This document shows, in pieces, positions 15,208 to 23,819 of a stretch of 55,499 nt of DNA. The stretch's first letter is position 1; every line of letters starts with the position of its first letter. Made by a program: the position numbers and the translations under genes. Source of the DNA: JBHEMK01 sp046262635 (GTDB taxonomy: Bacteria; Actinomycetota; Thermoleophilia; Gaiellales; Gaiellaceae); NCBI GenBank assembly GCA_046262635.1, contig JBHEMK010000198.1, forward strand, positions 1 through 55,499, written 5' to 3'. The notes under the pieces were generated by a model, which was not told where the DNA came from, made no database searches, and saw nothing but the letters and a program-made list of their open reading frames with translations.

Positions 15208-16581
15208 ATGGCGGTCCCACGTTCAACACGCTTCGTCGTCCTCGGAGGCGGCGTCCACGGCCTCTCGACCGCGTACCACCTCGCGCTCGCGCTCGAGGAG
15301 AAGGGCGAAGGCTCGGGTCAGGACGTCGTCGTGCTCGAGAAGAATCAAATCGGAGCCGGGGCGTCGGGCATCGCGTGCGGCGTCGTGCGCAATTTCTACT
15401 TCTCTCCGGCCATGGCGGAGGTGATCCGCGTCTCGGTCGAGCTCTTCGAGAGCGATCCCGCCGGGTTCGGCTACCACCCCGTCGGCTACATCGCGGCAGT
15501 GCCAGAGCCGCAGGCCGAGGACTGCATCGCGATCCAGCGTCGGCAGGCGGAGATTGGCTACCGCTCGGACGTCGTGCTCGGCGAGGAGCGGTGCCGAGAG
15601 CACATGCGGGCCATCTTCTCCGACTGGAACGGGGACGGCATCCAGGCGGTCCTCCACGAGCATCAGGGGGGCTGGGCCGAGACGGGGACGACGGTGCAGA
15701 ACCTGGCGCGACTCGCCCGCGCGAAGGGCGTGCAGATCCACGAGGGCGTCGAGGTGACCGGCATCGACCTCCACGAGGGCGAGGTCGACTCGGTGGAGAC
15801 GAGCGCTGGCTCGATCGCCGTGGAGATGCTCGTCGCCGGGCCCGGTCCATGGGCAGGCCATCTCTGGCGGATGCTCGAGCTCTCGCCCGAGGTGCGCGTG
15901 GCGGGAAAGGATGCGCCGACCTCGCCGATCGGCGCCTCTCGGCGCGTCGAGGCCGGCCACGACGGCGTCGAGGTGAAGCCGATCGTCACCTACTGGAAGC
16001 TCCAGGAGGGCGATTACTGGCTGGACGACGGGGTCGACCTCCGAGACGCAAACGGAGCCGAGCCGCCGGTCGTACACCTCGACCACCAGGTGCCACTCCG
16101 ATCGGATCGCTCGGGGGAGGTGCTCTCCGACGGGCCGTGGGGCATCTACTACAAGGTCGGGCGCCGCGGCTTCGGCGTGCAGGGTGGCGGCGTCCCGATC
16201 CCGCTCGGGACGGAGGTCGAGCTCGAGCCGTACGGGCAGCGCCCAGATCAGGTCGTGGGCGATGAGTTCACCGATTACTTCACCGCCGGGCTTGCCTGGG
16301 CGCACGCGCGCTTTCGCGGCAGGTCAAAGGAATGGCGCGCCGAGCCTCACGGCGGCATCGGTGCCTTCACGCCCGACAACTATCCGATCGTCGACTTCGT
16401 GCGACCCAACGCCTACGTCGTGATGGACTCCAACCACGGCTTCAAGATGATCGGGATGGGCAAGCTCGTCGCGAACGACATCGTCGGCGGCGGCGAGAGC
16501 AGGCTCGATCCGTTCCGACTCTCGCGTTACGAGACCGGGATGCTGCATGCCGTTTCGCACTCGCCCTACCCCTGGAACTAG
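15208..16581 (+). CDS. FAD-dependent amine oxidoreductase (DAO family; sarcosine/dimethylglycine oxidase-like)
   Basis: 457 aa. The N-terminal Rossmann motif is FVVLGGGVHGLSTAYHLA, and the DAO-family second motif IGAGASGIACGVVRNFY follows. The C-terminal FAD/substrate region contains HGGIGAFTPDNYPIVDF and the typical SNHGFKMIGMGKLVANDI. A ribosome site AGGAGG lies about 8 bases before ATG 15208. Such proteins oxidise N-methyl amino acids (sarcosine, dimethylglycine) to imine plus reduced flavin. It is divergent from an operon encoding its regulator and a GcvT-like protein, so a two-protein version of dimethylglycine or sarcosine dehydrogenase is the favoured reading. The substrate is not proven. 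Confidence 0.82.
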   Translation: MAVPRSTRFVVLGGGVHGLSTAYHLALALEEKGEGSGQDVVVLEKNQIGAGASGIACGVVRNFYFSPAMAEVIRVSVELFESDPAGFGYHPVGYIAAVPEPQAEDCIAIQRRQAEIGYRSDVVLGEERCREHMRAIFSDWNGDGIQAVLHEHQGGWAETGTTVQNLARLARAKGVQIHEGVEVTGIDLHEGEVDSVETSAGSIAVEMLVAGPGPWAGHLWRMLELSPEVRVAGKDAPTSPIGASRRVEAGHDGVEVKPIVTYWKLQEGDYWLDDGVDLRDANGAEPPVVHLDHQVPLRSDRSGEVLSDGPWGIYYKVGRRGFGVQGGGVPIPLGTEVELEPYGQRPDQVVGDEFTDYFTAGLAWAHARFRGRSKEWRAEPHGGIGAFTPDNYPIVDFVRPNAYVVMDSNHGFKMIGMGKLVANDIVGGGESRLDPFRLSRYETGMLHAVSHSPYPWN

Positions 16582-16608
16582 TGGTTTGACCGGCAACGTT
16601 TGCCAGGT

Positions 16609-16649
16609 TGAGTGAAGGCTCCTCTGATGGGCTGAGTGAAGTTTCCTCT
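16609..16649 (+). repeat. pair of 17-bp direct repeats flanking the decayed region
   Basis: TGAGTGAAGGCTCCTCT (16609-16625) and TGAGTGAAGTTTCCTCT (16633-16649) differ at two positions. They lie just after the oxidoreductase stop and just before the transposase remnant, so they may be leftover insertion-sequence ends. Confidence 0.55.
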
Positions 16650-16689
16650 CCGCCGCCGAAAATGAGTGCTCCCGACCGGTCATCGGACG

Positions 16690-16905
16690 GAGGGGAAAGT
16701 GGCGGCGAGGGAGCTTCGTGAGATCACACCTTGACACGGTGCGCGAGCTGATCCACAGCTTCAACCCAGACGGCTCCGACGCCCTTTTACCCGCGCTATC
16801 GGAGCGGGCCGCGCAGCTTCACGCTTCCCGAACGCCAGCAGGTCAAGCGGATCGCGCTGAGCGCCCCAAGATCTTGGTCAGCCGTTTTGCGAGCCCGAGC
16901 GACGG
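16690..16905 (+). mobile_element. IS630-like transposase remnant (N-terminal fragment)
   Basis: Read across frames, the stretch gives the signature of an IS630-family N-terminal helix-turn-helix region: DTVRELIHSFNPDGSDAL, then in another frame PRSFTLPERQQVKRIALSAP and QDLGQPF. At least one frameshift and stops break it, and the DDE catalytic domain is not found. It is a dead fragment that marks past insertion between the oxidoreductase and the decayed genes that follow. Confidence 0.6.
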
Positions 16906-17177
16906 TGATCGACGGCAACGACGGTTTGCACAGGGTTCTCCGAGCGCGTCGGGATGCGACACGAGGGGCTGCTCAGGGACATCACGTCTCTACGCGGCGA
17001 ATACGTGCACATGCACAAGTACATGGACGCGATCAACCCCGACGACTGGACGAGCGAGGCTGCGTGCCGGAGCAGAATGGTTTCTCGCCGACCAGGTCTG
17101 AAGTACCATCACGGCAACCGCTGGACCATCTCCACGCCGCTGCCGCCATCCAGCCTATGACGGATTGAGGCGCCCGG

Positions 17178-17354
17178 CTCAATAGTCACGATCTGCAGGC
17201 GGAAATTCACTTCCCTCCCGAACCGGATCGGGACCTCGAGGGGTCCTACGAGATCTTCGTCTTTGATCCAGACGGGATACGCGTCGAGATCGCCTCCGCT
17301 CCTCTTGATGCCTGCGACGCCTATCCGGTCCTCTTGAAGCCGTCGATGAGTTAG
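17178..17354 (+). pseudogene. VOC/glyoxalase-family C-terminal fragment
   Basis: Only about 58 codons remain, ending at a TAG. PPEPDRDLEGSYEIFVFDPD and GIRVEIAS match the last beta-alpha-beta unit of vicinal-oxygen-chelate (glyoxalase/bleomycin-resistance) proteins, where the Glu of VEIAS corresponds to a metal ligand. An in-frame stop at 17166-17168 cuts it off from any N-terminal part, and no start codon or ribosome site is visible. Confidence 0.55.
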
Positions 17355-17659
17355 CGCGAGGTAGTCGGCGCCACTCGGGCAAGCGTTCACGAATGGCCAT
17401 CGCATCCGCAGGCGCAGGGCGCATGTGAGGACGGGTTGTCGCTGGCGCGGCGATCGCCGCCCCAGCAGTAGTACGCGGTTTCGCCGAAGCGGAAGATCCC
17501 GCGCAGAACTCGGCCACTTGATGATGGGTACAAGGCCGTTCTCTCGGCCGACTCAGGCGCGGGGCGCATCGCCCGCTATCGTCGAGGCGGGGGTTGGGAA
17601 CGCGGTCGGGCTCGAGATCAACTGCGCGAACGGCGGGTCGTGTCGCGGCTGTGTGCGCG

Positions 17660-18215
17660 GTCGCTCGGTTGGTTTGCCGGTACTTGGCGGGTGGAACGCC
17701 GTTAGTCTCGCGAAAGTGGCGGCGAAAGCCGGAGGTGTTCGGCAGGCCGACGCTGCGGGCAATGTTCTCGATGCCATCGCTGCCGGTTTCGAGGATGGCG
17801 CGGCTTGCATCCAGGCGCTCGCGGAAGATCCAGTCGCCCGGGGTGCTGCCCGTTGCGGCGCTGAAGCGTCGATTGAACTGGCGCGGGGAGAGATGGACGC
17901 GCGCGGCAAGCCGGTCGAGGGTGAGCGGCTGGCCGAGGTTGCCGCGGATGTGGGAGATCGCCTCGACGATCGCTGGGTCGGAGATGGCGGGCGGCACCCC
18001 GCGTTCGACGAATTGGGCTTGACCGCCGTCGCGGTGGGCGGCAACGACCGTGCGGCGGGCGAGGGCGGTTGCCGATCTCGGCGCCGTGGTCGCTGCGCAC
18101 GAGGTGAAGGCACAGGTCAAATGCCTGCTGCGGTGCCGGCGGAAGTGAGGATGTCTCTTGCGGTCTTGCCGTCGAGCAGACCAGCTCCCGATGAGCTCCG
18201 TGCTGGGACTGCGCC
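17660..18215 (-). pseudogene. GlxA-like (DJ-1/PfpI plus AraC) regulator, truncated and frameshifted
   Basis: The AraC DNA-binding part is well preserved in one frame: ISHIRGNLGQPLTLDRLAAR, HLSPRQFNRRFSAATGSTP and SVGLPNTSGFRRHFRE. Upstream pieces of the DJ-1-like domain survive in other frames (LTSAGTAAG; LCLHLVRSDHGAEIGNR), which shows at least two frameshifts near 18060 and 18125. The first half of the protein is missing. Past the AraC domain the frame runs on without a proper C-terminus. This is a broken regulator, not a functional gene. Confidence 0.65.
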
Positions 18216-18329
18216 CGAAGGTCTCGTCGCGCGGTCACAGGTCGAGCCGGTCCGGAGGCTCGAGCCGGCAGTCGCGGCGCGACACGGCGCGGGTGCTGGC
18301 GGTCTCGGCGCCGGCGATCGGGCGGCGCT

Positions 18330-18670
18330 CGCCGGGCCCTCGAGTTCCTCGCGAGGGACGCGCCTCGTGGAGCGCTGCAGCGTCGCGCGTGTCGTCGGCG
18401 ACGTGGATGACCACGAACTCACCGGTCGCGGCGCGCGCAGCGCCATTCTTTCGCCGACGCCTCGCCTCCGTTCTCCGTGTGCAGGAGCACGATCTGGTCT
18501 CGGAAGGGCTCGAGCGCCTCGACCAGCTGGTCGGCGCCGTCGTCGCACGTACGATCTCGTGCGGAGCCATCGTCTGCGCCACGGCCGAGGCGTCGGCTTC
18601 GCCGATCGTCTCCGCCGCCTGGTAGGCGGCCAAGATCACTGAGAACGCGGGAGTGAAGCGCCCGGTGCGA
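18330..18670 (-). pseudogene. family 2 glycosyltransferase fragment (copy A), frameshifted
   Basis: The GT2 N-terminus AFSVILAAYQAAETIGEA is followed in a second frame by DQLVEALEPFRDQIVLLH and back in the first by RAATGEFVVIHVADDT, where the last part corresponds to the DxD region of GT2 enzymes. Two frameshifts and loss of the downstream half make it non-functional. It lies directly downstream of a second, similar fragment. Confidence 0.6.
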
Positions 18671-18711
18671 TGTCGCCGTCGCGAGGCGGAACGAGCAGCG
18701 AGCTCACGTCG

Positions 18712-19185
18712 TCAGCGCGTGAGAAGATCGTCGTCGATCAGGTCGAGAACCCTCGAGTCCACCCGAACGTCGAACTTACGTGCGTAGAGGAACGGCGCCC
18801 CTCTCGGCAGGAGGAACGCCGTCGGCTTGAGGCGACCGGACGGAGCGAAGGACGGGCCGAGAGCCACGTCCAGGAGCGTCCACCGCGCGCACCGTACGGC
18901 TCGGCGCGTAGCTGCGCCTCGGCGTTCGTCTGGAGCTCCTCCCGCCGGTAGCGCGCCAGATTGCGACTCGACGAGCGCGCGCTCGTCCACGGTGAGATCG
19001 GCGCGGCCCGCGGCCCTGGCGAGAACGTGCGGCGGGTAGGTCCGCGAGAGCGCCGATTCGACCGCGGCGCCGATCGTGTGCGCCGCCTGATACGCGGCGA
19101 TGATCACCGAGAACGTCGGCCTGGGTCCGGGAACGAGTGGCTCCGGGGTCGGGAGCAACCACGGCTCGACGTGCGCCCTCGGCAA
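18712..19185 (-). pseudogene. family 2 glycosyltransferase fragment (copy B), internally deleted
   Basis: 157 codons stay open, starting PRPTFSVIIAAYQAAHTIGA, the same GT2 N-terminus as copy A. After RTYPPH the nucleotide-sugar site is missing and the frame jumps to what looks like the end of the same family (RWTLLDVALGPSFAPSGRLK). The catalytic core has been deleted. Copies A and B are in tandem, suggesting an ancestral pair of glycosyltransferase genes that decayed together. Confidence 0.5.
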
Positions 19186-19382
19186 CAGGCCTCTGTGGTT
19201 GACTGGCCACGTGCTGCACTCCTTGTTCGACTTGCGCGTCTCCGTGGGAGGCCGCTTCAGGACGCGTGCGTCCGCACTGTAGTCGCTGTCAACCAGCAGG
19301 CCATCAACGCACGCCTGGCGGCCGCAGCCTGAAACCTGTCACAGACAGACGTCACGAGTTTCATCCCCAAGAAGGGGTAGTC

Positions 19383-20501
19383 TCAGAGCCGGAGCGCGAC
19401 GGCAGCCGCCACGAGTGCCGCCAGTCCACTTCCCGCCACCCCGTCCCAGCGCCATGTCTCCCAGGCTAGGCCGGGCAGGTAGCCGCCGACGGCGCCGGCC
19501 GCGTAGTACAGGCTGAAGTAGATCGCGCTCGACGCGCCTCGGTCGACTTCGTCCGCCTCGGCCAGGCCAAGCTGGGCAGCGGTGACGCCGGCGAAGTTGC
19601 CGAGCGCGACCAGCGCAAGCCCGACGAGGAGACTCGGGAGACTGGTCGGTAGCGACAGGACGAGCCCGAGCCCTGCGACGAGGACCGAGCCGAGCGCGAG
19701 TCCACGCCAGCCGACCCGATCCGAGATCCGGCCGAAGAGCGGGCCGGCGGTGCCGAGGAGCCAGAGGCCGAAGATGGCGCTCCGGGCGGCCGCTCCGAGC
19801 CGGAACGGCGGCTGCTCGAGCCGATAGACGACGTAGGAGAAGGTTCCGACGAAGGTGAAGAAGAAGGCCGCTCCGACTGCGATCGCGCGCAGCAGTGCAC
19901 CGTTGCGAAGCTGCCGGCCGATCCCCTGCAGATGCCCGCGGGCAGACGGGGTTGCCGGCACGTCAACGAGCGAGCGGTGCATGGCGATCGCGGCCGCGAG
20001 CGGCAGAGCGGCCAGAACCCCGATTGCCCAGCGCCAGCCGGTCGCGGCGGCGAGGAGGCCGACGCCGAGCCGCCCGACGAGACCGCCGGCGACGAGGGCC
20101 GTGACGTAGTAGCCCATCGCGCGGCCGCCGAAGCGCGGCGCGAACGTCTCGGCGACGTAGGGGACCCCGGCGGTGAGCAGGCCCGGCATGCAGAGCCCTT
20201 GCAATGCTCGGAACCCGAGCAGGAGGCCGAAGCTCGGCGCCGCGGCAACACCGATCGTCGGCGCGACGAGGAGCCCGCTCGCGAGCACGATCGAGGAGCG
20301 GCGCCCGATGCGGTCGGAGAGCGGTCCCCAGAGCCAAGCGCCGGCGGCGAGCGCGAGCACCACAACGGAGATGCTCAGGCCTGCGCGGGCGGGGCTGACG
20401 TGGAAGTCGCGGCCGAGCTGGGGCAGGATCGCCTGCGTGGAGTAGGTGACCGCGAACATCCCGGCCGCCCCGAGCAGGAAACCGAGCATGCCCTTCGTCA
20501 C
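19383..20501 (-). CDS. MFS transporter (drug/metabolite efflux type)
   Basis: 372 aa, about twelve hydrophobic segments. The MFS motif between helices 2 and 3 is GPLSDRIGRRSSIV, with the repeat GRISDRVGWRGLAL between helices 8 and 9. TYSTQAILPQLGRDFHVSPA at the start is typical of the YbcL/arabinose-efflux-like group. GTG 20501 has GGAGGAGAC directly upstream and leaves a 37-bp gap to the preceding gene; the longer frame to 20567 would overlap it. It is the last gene of the betaine-homocysteine methyltransferase operon. The substrate is unknown. Confidence 0.82.
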   Translation of the reverse strand: MTKGMLGFLLGAAGMFAVTYSTQAILPQLGRDFHVSPARAGLSISVVVLALAAGAWLWGPLSDRIGRRSSIVLASGLLVAPTIGVAAAPSFGLLLGFRALQGLCMPGLLTAGVPYVAETFAPRFGGRAMGYYVTALVAGGLVGRLGVGLLAAATGWRWAIGVLAALPLAAAIAMHRSLVDVPATPSARGHLQGIGRQLRNGALLRAIAVGAAFFFTFVGTFSYVVYRLEQPPFRLGAAARSAIFGLWLLGTAGPLFGRISDRVGWRGLALGSVLVAGLGLVLSLPTSLPSLLVGLALVALGNFAGVTAAQLGLAEADEVDRGASSAIYFSLYYAAGAVGGYLPGLAWETWRWDGVAGSGLAALVAAAVALRL

Positions 20502-20538
20502 GTCTCCTCCGACCGGATCCGCCAAGCGCAGGTCCGCG

Positions 20539-20826
20539 TCAGCTGCGGACGAGGATGCCGCCGGCACGCGTCGCGCCCTCGAGAAACGCGAGCCAGTCGC
20601 GCCAGAGCTTCACGTCGGCGAGCGTCGCCGGCTCGGGCGATGCGGCGGCCAGGATCGCCTCCAACTCGTCGGACGAGATGCGCGAGCCGTCGACGCTCAA
20701 CCGGTCACCGGGCCATGGCAGGGCCTGGACGAGCATCTCGTCGCTGAGGGCGCGCAGGTCGCGCTCGCTCAGCCAGACGTGGCCGCCGATGCCGTCGTTT
20801 CGCGCCCAGTAGAGCGAATAGCTCAT
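20539..20826 (-). CDS. 95-aa hypothetical protein in the betaine-homocysteine methyltransferase operon
   Basis: 95 aa, MSYSLYWARNDGIGGHVWLS at the start, no membrane segment, no cysteine, moderately acidic. Family not recognised. It begins 12 bases after the methyltransferase stop and ends 37 bases before the MFS start, so it is clearly part of the operon. Tryptophan content is high (five). No Shine-Dalgarno is obvious; translation is probably coupled to the upstream gene. Confidence 0.7.
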   Translation of the reverse strand: MSYSLYWARNDGIGGHVWLSERDLRALSDEMLVQALPWPGDRLSVDGSRISSDELEAILAAASPEPATLADVKLWRDWLAFLEGATRAGGILVRS

Positions 20827-20838
20827 ACCGGGCGCACG

Positions 20839-21879
20839 CTAGAGCCTGCTCGCGTAGTCGACGTTCTCCTGCTTCAGGCTCGTGTCGCTTCCGTAGAACG
20901 CGTGCTTGGACATGTCTGCGCTGAAGCGGCTCGCCGGGGGCGTTCGGCCCAGGGCCTCTGCCAGGGAACGGATGTGGTGGGGGCCTGCGCCGCAGCAGAC
21001 GCCCAGGTAGCGGATCCCCAGCTCGTATGCCTCGCGGCCAAACTCTCCCAGCTCGTACCGGTTGCAGACGAAGGGGTCGAGCGCCGTCGGGAAGGGCCGG
21101 CCGCCGGGAATGCAGTCGCAGTCGGGGTCGCTCAGCGACTGGAAGCTCGGCTGCTCGTCCGTCGTGCGGTAGGGCACCGGCAGAGCCGCGACCTGCCCCG
21201 AGACCGCGCGGCGGATCTCGCGGAGCGCCGGCAGCATCGTCCGCGGCCCGCGGATGCAGTTGAGTCCGACGACATCCGCGCCTCCGTCCTCGAGCCGCTT
21301 GCAGGCCTCCGCCGGCGTCCACCCCTCACGGGTCATGGGCTCGGCGTGCAGAGCGAGCGTCACAACGGCAGGCAGCCCGGCTGCCCTGATCGTCTCGAGC
21401 GCGATCAGCGCCTCTCCGGCGAAGGAGAACGTCTCCCCGATCACGAAGTCGACGCCTGCCTCAACGGCCCAGCCAACCTGCTCGTCGAACATCGACCGCG
21501 CGGCCTGGGCCGAGCTGCCGTCGCCGGGCTCGTAGACGTTCGTGTTACAGATGTTTCCCGCGAAGAGCGCGCCGCTCTCGGCAGCAACCTCGCAGGCGAT
21601 CGCGAGCGCCTGGCGGTTGATCTGCTCGAGGAGCTCGACCTTGCCGACGAGGCGCAGCTTCTCCCGGTGTGCGTAATACGTGAAAGCCTCGACGACGTCG
21701 GAGCCCGCGTGGACGAACTCGCGGTGCAGCTGCCCGACGAGCTCAGGGTGCTCCAGGACGACCTCGGGAACGTATGCGCCGGCCTGCAAGTAGCCGCGCC
21801 GCTCGAACTCGAACAGGTAGCCCTCGGCGCAGATCACGGGACCGCGTTCGAGCCGCTCCAGCAACCCTTCCTTTTCCAT
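20839..21879 (-). CDS. betaine-homocysteine S-methyltransferase-like protein
   Basis: 346 aa. The segment EFERRGYLQAGAYVPEVVLE followed by QLHREFVHAGSDVVEAFTYY closely follows betaine-homocysteine methyltransferases as I recall them. The three zinc cysteines are present: VGLNCIRGP and GVCCGAGPHHIR. Reaction: glycine betaine plus homocysteine to dimethylglycine plus methionine. I took ATG 21879 (MEKEGLLERL) because GGAGG sits 7 bases upstream; the frame extends to 21951 but without support. Product dimethylglycine would feed the FAD/GcvT pair at 13269-16581. Other homocysteine methyltransferases (S-methylmethionine) share the zinc site, so the donor is likely but not certain. Confidence 0.85.
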   Translation of the reverse strand: MEKEGLLERLERGPVICAEGYLFEFERRGYLQAGAYVPEVVLEHPELVGQLHREFVHAGSDVVEAFTYYAHREKLRLVGKVELLEQINRQALAIACEVAAESGALFAGNICNTNVYEPGDGSSAQAARSMFDEQVGWAVEAGVDFVIGETFSFAGEALIALETIRAAGLPAVVTLALHAEPMTREGWTPAEACKRLEDGGADVVGLNCIRGPRTMLPALREIRRAVSGQVAALPVPYRTTDEQPSFQSLSDPDCDCIPGGRPFPTALDPFVCNRYELGEFGREAYELGIRYLGVCCGAGPHHIRSLAEALGRTPPASRFSADMSKHAFYGSDTSLKQENVDYASRL

Positions 21880-21910
21880 CGCTCCTCCCTCGGTATCGAT
21901 CCAGGTACGA

Positions 21911-21939
21911 TTGACAGTACGACTTCTGCATGACATAAC
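21911..21939 (+). promoter_or_regulatory. candidate sigma70-type promoter of the first Dpp operon
   Basis: A perfect -35, TTGACA (21911-21916), is separated by 17 bases from CATAAC (21934-21939). The expected leader is about 105 bases to the ATG at 22053, which has its own GAGGAGG ribosome site. Confidence 0.55.
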
Positions 21940-22052
21940 CCACGAGTTCATGGAATACCCACCGTCCGTCGGCGCGCAGCGGAGGTCTGGGGGTCGGAAG
22001 GTGGTCTACCGAGGCACGTTCGCGGAACCCTGTAGAAGCCCGAGGAGGTCAC

Positions 22053-23747
22053 ATGAGTCGTGACGCACGTAGGCGTCTCGAGGAGTTCCGGCGTGACGCG
22101 GGACCTGTCGAGCGCACGTTGATTGACGAGCTCGTCGACGGTGAGCTCGACCGCGCGGAGTTCTTGCAGCGCGCGACGATGCTGGGCCTCTCAGCGACGG
22201 CGATCGGCGCCGCGCTGCGAGTCCTCGGCCATGCGCCGCTCGCCTATGCTGCACCCGAGGCGGTCAAGGTCGGCGGCCGGCTGAAGGTCGGGATCATCCC
22301 GCCGCCGGTCGGATCGCTCGACCCGCACACCTACAAGGACACGGGCGGCCTCGAGACGGGGAGCATCGCCGGTGAGTTCCTTGTCCGTGCAACCCAGAGC
22401 CTGACCCTGTTGCCCGAGCTCGCCGTGAGCTGGAAGCCGAACAAGAATGCGACCGTCTGGACGTACAAATTGCGTTCGGGCGTGAAGTTCCAGACCGGCA
22501 AGGCGTTCGGAGCCGACGACGTCGTCGCCACCTTCAACCGGCTCGTCGACCCGAACTCCGGCTCGCAGGCGCTGTCTGCCTACAAGGGCGTCCTCTCGCC
22601 GGGCGGGATCAAGAAGATCGACAACCTCACCGTCGAGTTCCACCTCGATGCTCCCACCGCGAGCTTCCCCTATCTGACGAGCTCGACCACCTACCAGGCG
22701 ATCCTGCTGCCGGCGGACTACAAGGTCGGCACTTTCGAGAAGGCTCCCCAGACGACGGGCGCGTTCAAGCTGGTCTCGTACACCCCCGGCGTCGGCGCGA
22801 AGTACGAGCGGTTCGCGGGCTGGTGGGGCGGCCGCGCAGCGCTCGACGGAGTCGACGTCACCTATTACACGGACGACGCCGCGACGACGGCGGCCCTGCT
22901 CGGCAAGCAGGTCAACCTGATCGGCCAGATCAACTTCGCGACGGGCCGCCCGCTGATCTCCAACTCGAACGTCCAGATCTTCAACGCTCACGGCGCGACC
23001 CACCGGCAGGTGCCGATGCGGGTGGATCTCCACAATCCGCTTCGGGATCGCCGCGTCCGCCAGGCGATCGCGCTCACGCTCGACCGGCCGGCAATCGTCA
23101 AGACGCTGTTCGGGCGGTTCGCCCTGCCGGGCAACGACTCGCCGTTCGCGCCCGTCTACCCCTCGCGCAACACCTCCGTCCCCCAGCGGCACAAGAACAT
23201 CCGCAAGGCGAAGCAGCTCATGGCCGCCGCCGGCTATCCCCATGGCTTCTCGATCACCTTGACCACGGAGCAGACGGGCGAGATCCCGCAGCTGGCCCAG
23301 ATCATCCAGCGGTCCGTGCGGGCAATCGGCATCAAGATGCAGCTGCAGATCCTGACCGCGACCGCGTACTTCGCCGGCTCGCAGTCCGGTCCGCCCTCCG
23401 GATGGGGAACCACGCCGTGGCTGAATGCCCCGATGAACATCACCGACTGGGGCCACCGGGCGGTGCCGAACGTGTTCCTCACGGCGGCCCTCGAGACGAA
23501 GGGCATCTGGAACGCCGCGCACTACCACAATCCGGCCTTCGATCGTGCGGCGAGGTCATACATCGGGGCGATCGCTCTCAAGGACCAGCGGAAGTATGCG
23601 GGGAAGATGGAGCGCATCCTGCTCCGCGACACCCCGGTCATCTTCCCGTACTTCTACGACTTCTTGGGCGCAGGCACGACCAACGTCCGGGGCTATAAGG
23701 CCGACGCGCAGGGATCGGTGTACCTCAGCCACACGTCGCTCGCCTGA
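22053..23747 (+). CDS. ABC transporter solute-binding protein, family 5 (Dpp/Opp type)
   Basis: 564 aa. The N-terminus is a charged lead (about 35 residues) then AEFLQRATMLGLSATAIGAA, an export signal common in actinobacterial family-5 binding proteins; the twin arginine is imperfect. The mature part has the SBP_bac_5 signature: SLDPHTYKD, LAVSWKPNKNATVWTYKLRS, VKFQTGKAFGADDVVATFNR, and NPLRDRRVRQAIALTLDR. It is encoded first in a full importer operon (two permeases, fused ATPase) and is separated from the permeases by a hairpin. Family-5 proteins bind oligopeptides, nickel, opines or other zwitterions. The ligand is not visible, but the methylamine and betaine neighbours suggest a modified amino acid. 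Confidence 0.9.
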   Translation: MSRDARRRLEEFRRDAGPVERTLIDELVDGELDRAEFLQRATMLGLSATAIGAALRVLGHAPLAYAAPEAVKVGGRLKVGIIPPPVGSLDPHTYKDTGGLETGSIAGEFLVRATQSLTLLPELAVSWKPNKNATVWTYKLRSGVKFQTGKAFGADDVVATFNRLVDPNSGSQALSAYKGVLSPGGIKKIDNLTVEFHLDAPTASFPYLTSSTTYQAILLPADYKVGTFEKAPQTTGAFKLVSYTPGVGAKYERFAGWWGGRAALDGVDVTYYTDDAATTAALLGKQVNLIGQINFATGRPLISNSNVQIFNAHGATHRQVPMRVDLHNPLRDRRVRQAIALTLDRPAIVKTLFGRFALPGNDSPFAPVYPSRNTSVPQRHKNIRKAKQLMAAAGYPHGFSITLTTEQTGEIPQLAQIIQRSVRAIGIKMQLQILTATAYFAGSQSGPPSGWGTTPWLNAPMNITDWGHRAVPNVFLTAALETKGIWNAAHYHNPAFDRAARSYIGAIALKDQRKYAGKMERILLRDTPVIFPYFYDFLGAGTTNVRGYKADAQGSVYLSHTSLA

Positions 23748-23764
23748 TCGCTGGCTTCGCATCG

Positions 23765-23803
23765 CCGTCCGGCCGTCGAGCAGGGAGCTCGGCGGCCGGA
23801 CGG
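23765..23803 (+). terminator. strong hairpin between binding-protein and permease genes
   Basis: CCGTCCGGCCG (23765-23775) pairs perfectly with CGGCCGGACGG (23793-23803); inside, CGAGC and GCTCG pair again around an AGGGA loop, with a single mismatch between the two stems. It begins 18 bases after the binding-protein stop. Such hairpins commonly raise binding-protein over permease levels by attenuation or by protecting the upstream mRNA. Confidence 0.7.
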
Positions 23804-23819
23804 AGGCAGGATTGACGGC

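Noticed and set aside
16887..17168. Possible small genes just downstream of the transposase remnant
   Set aside because: Two overlapping frames (16887-17168 and 16954-17160) both lack a ribosome site and family motifs and lie inside the decay zone; I treat them as chance frames or unidentified remnants.
19365..19378. Terminator for the MFS operon (CCCC-AAGAA-GGGG)
   Set aside because: A 4-bp stem is too weak to claim.
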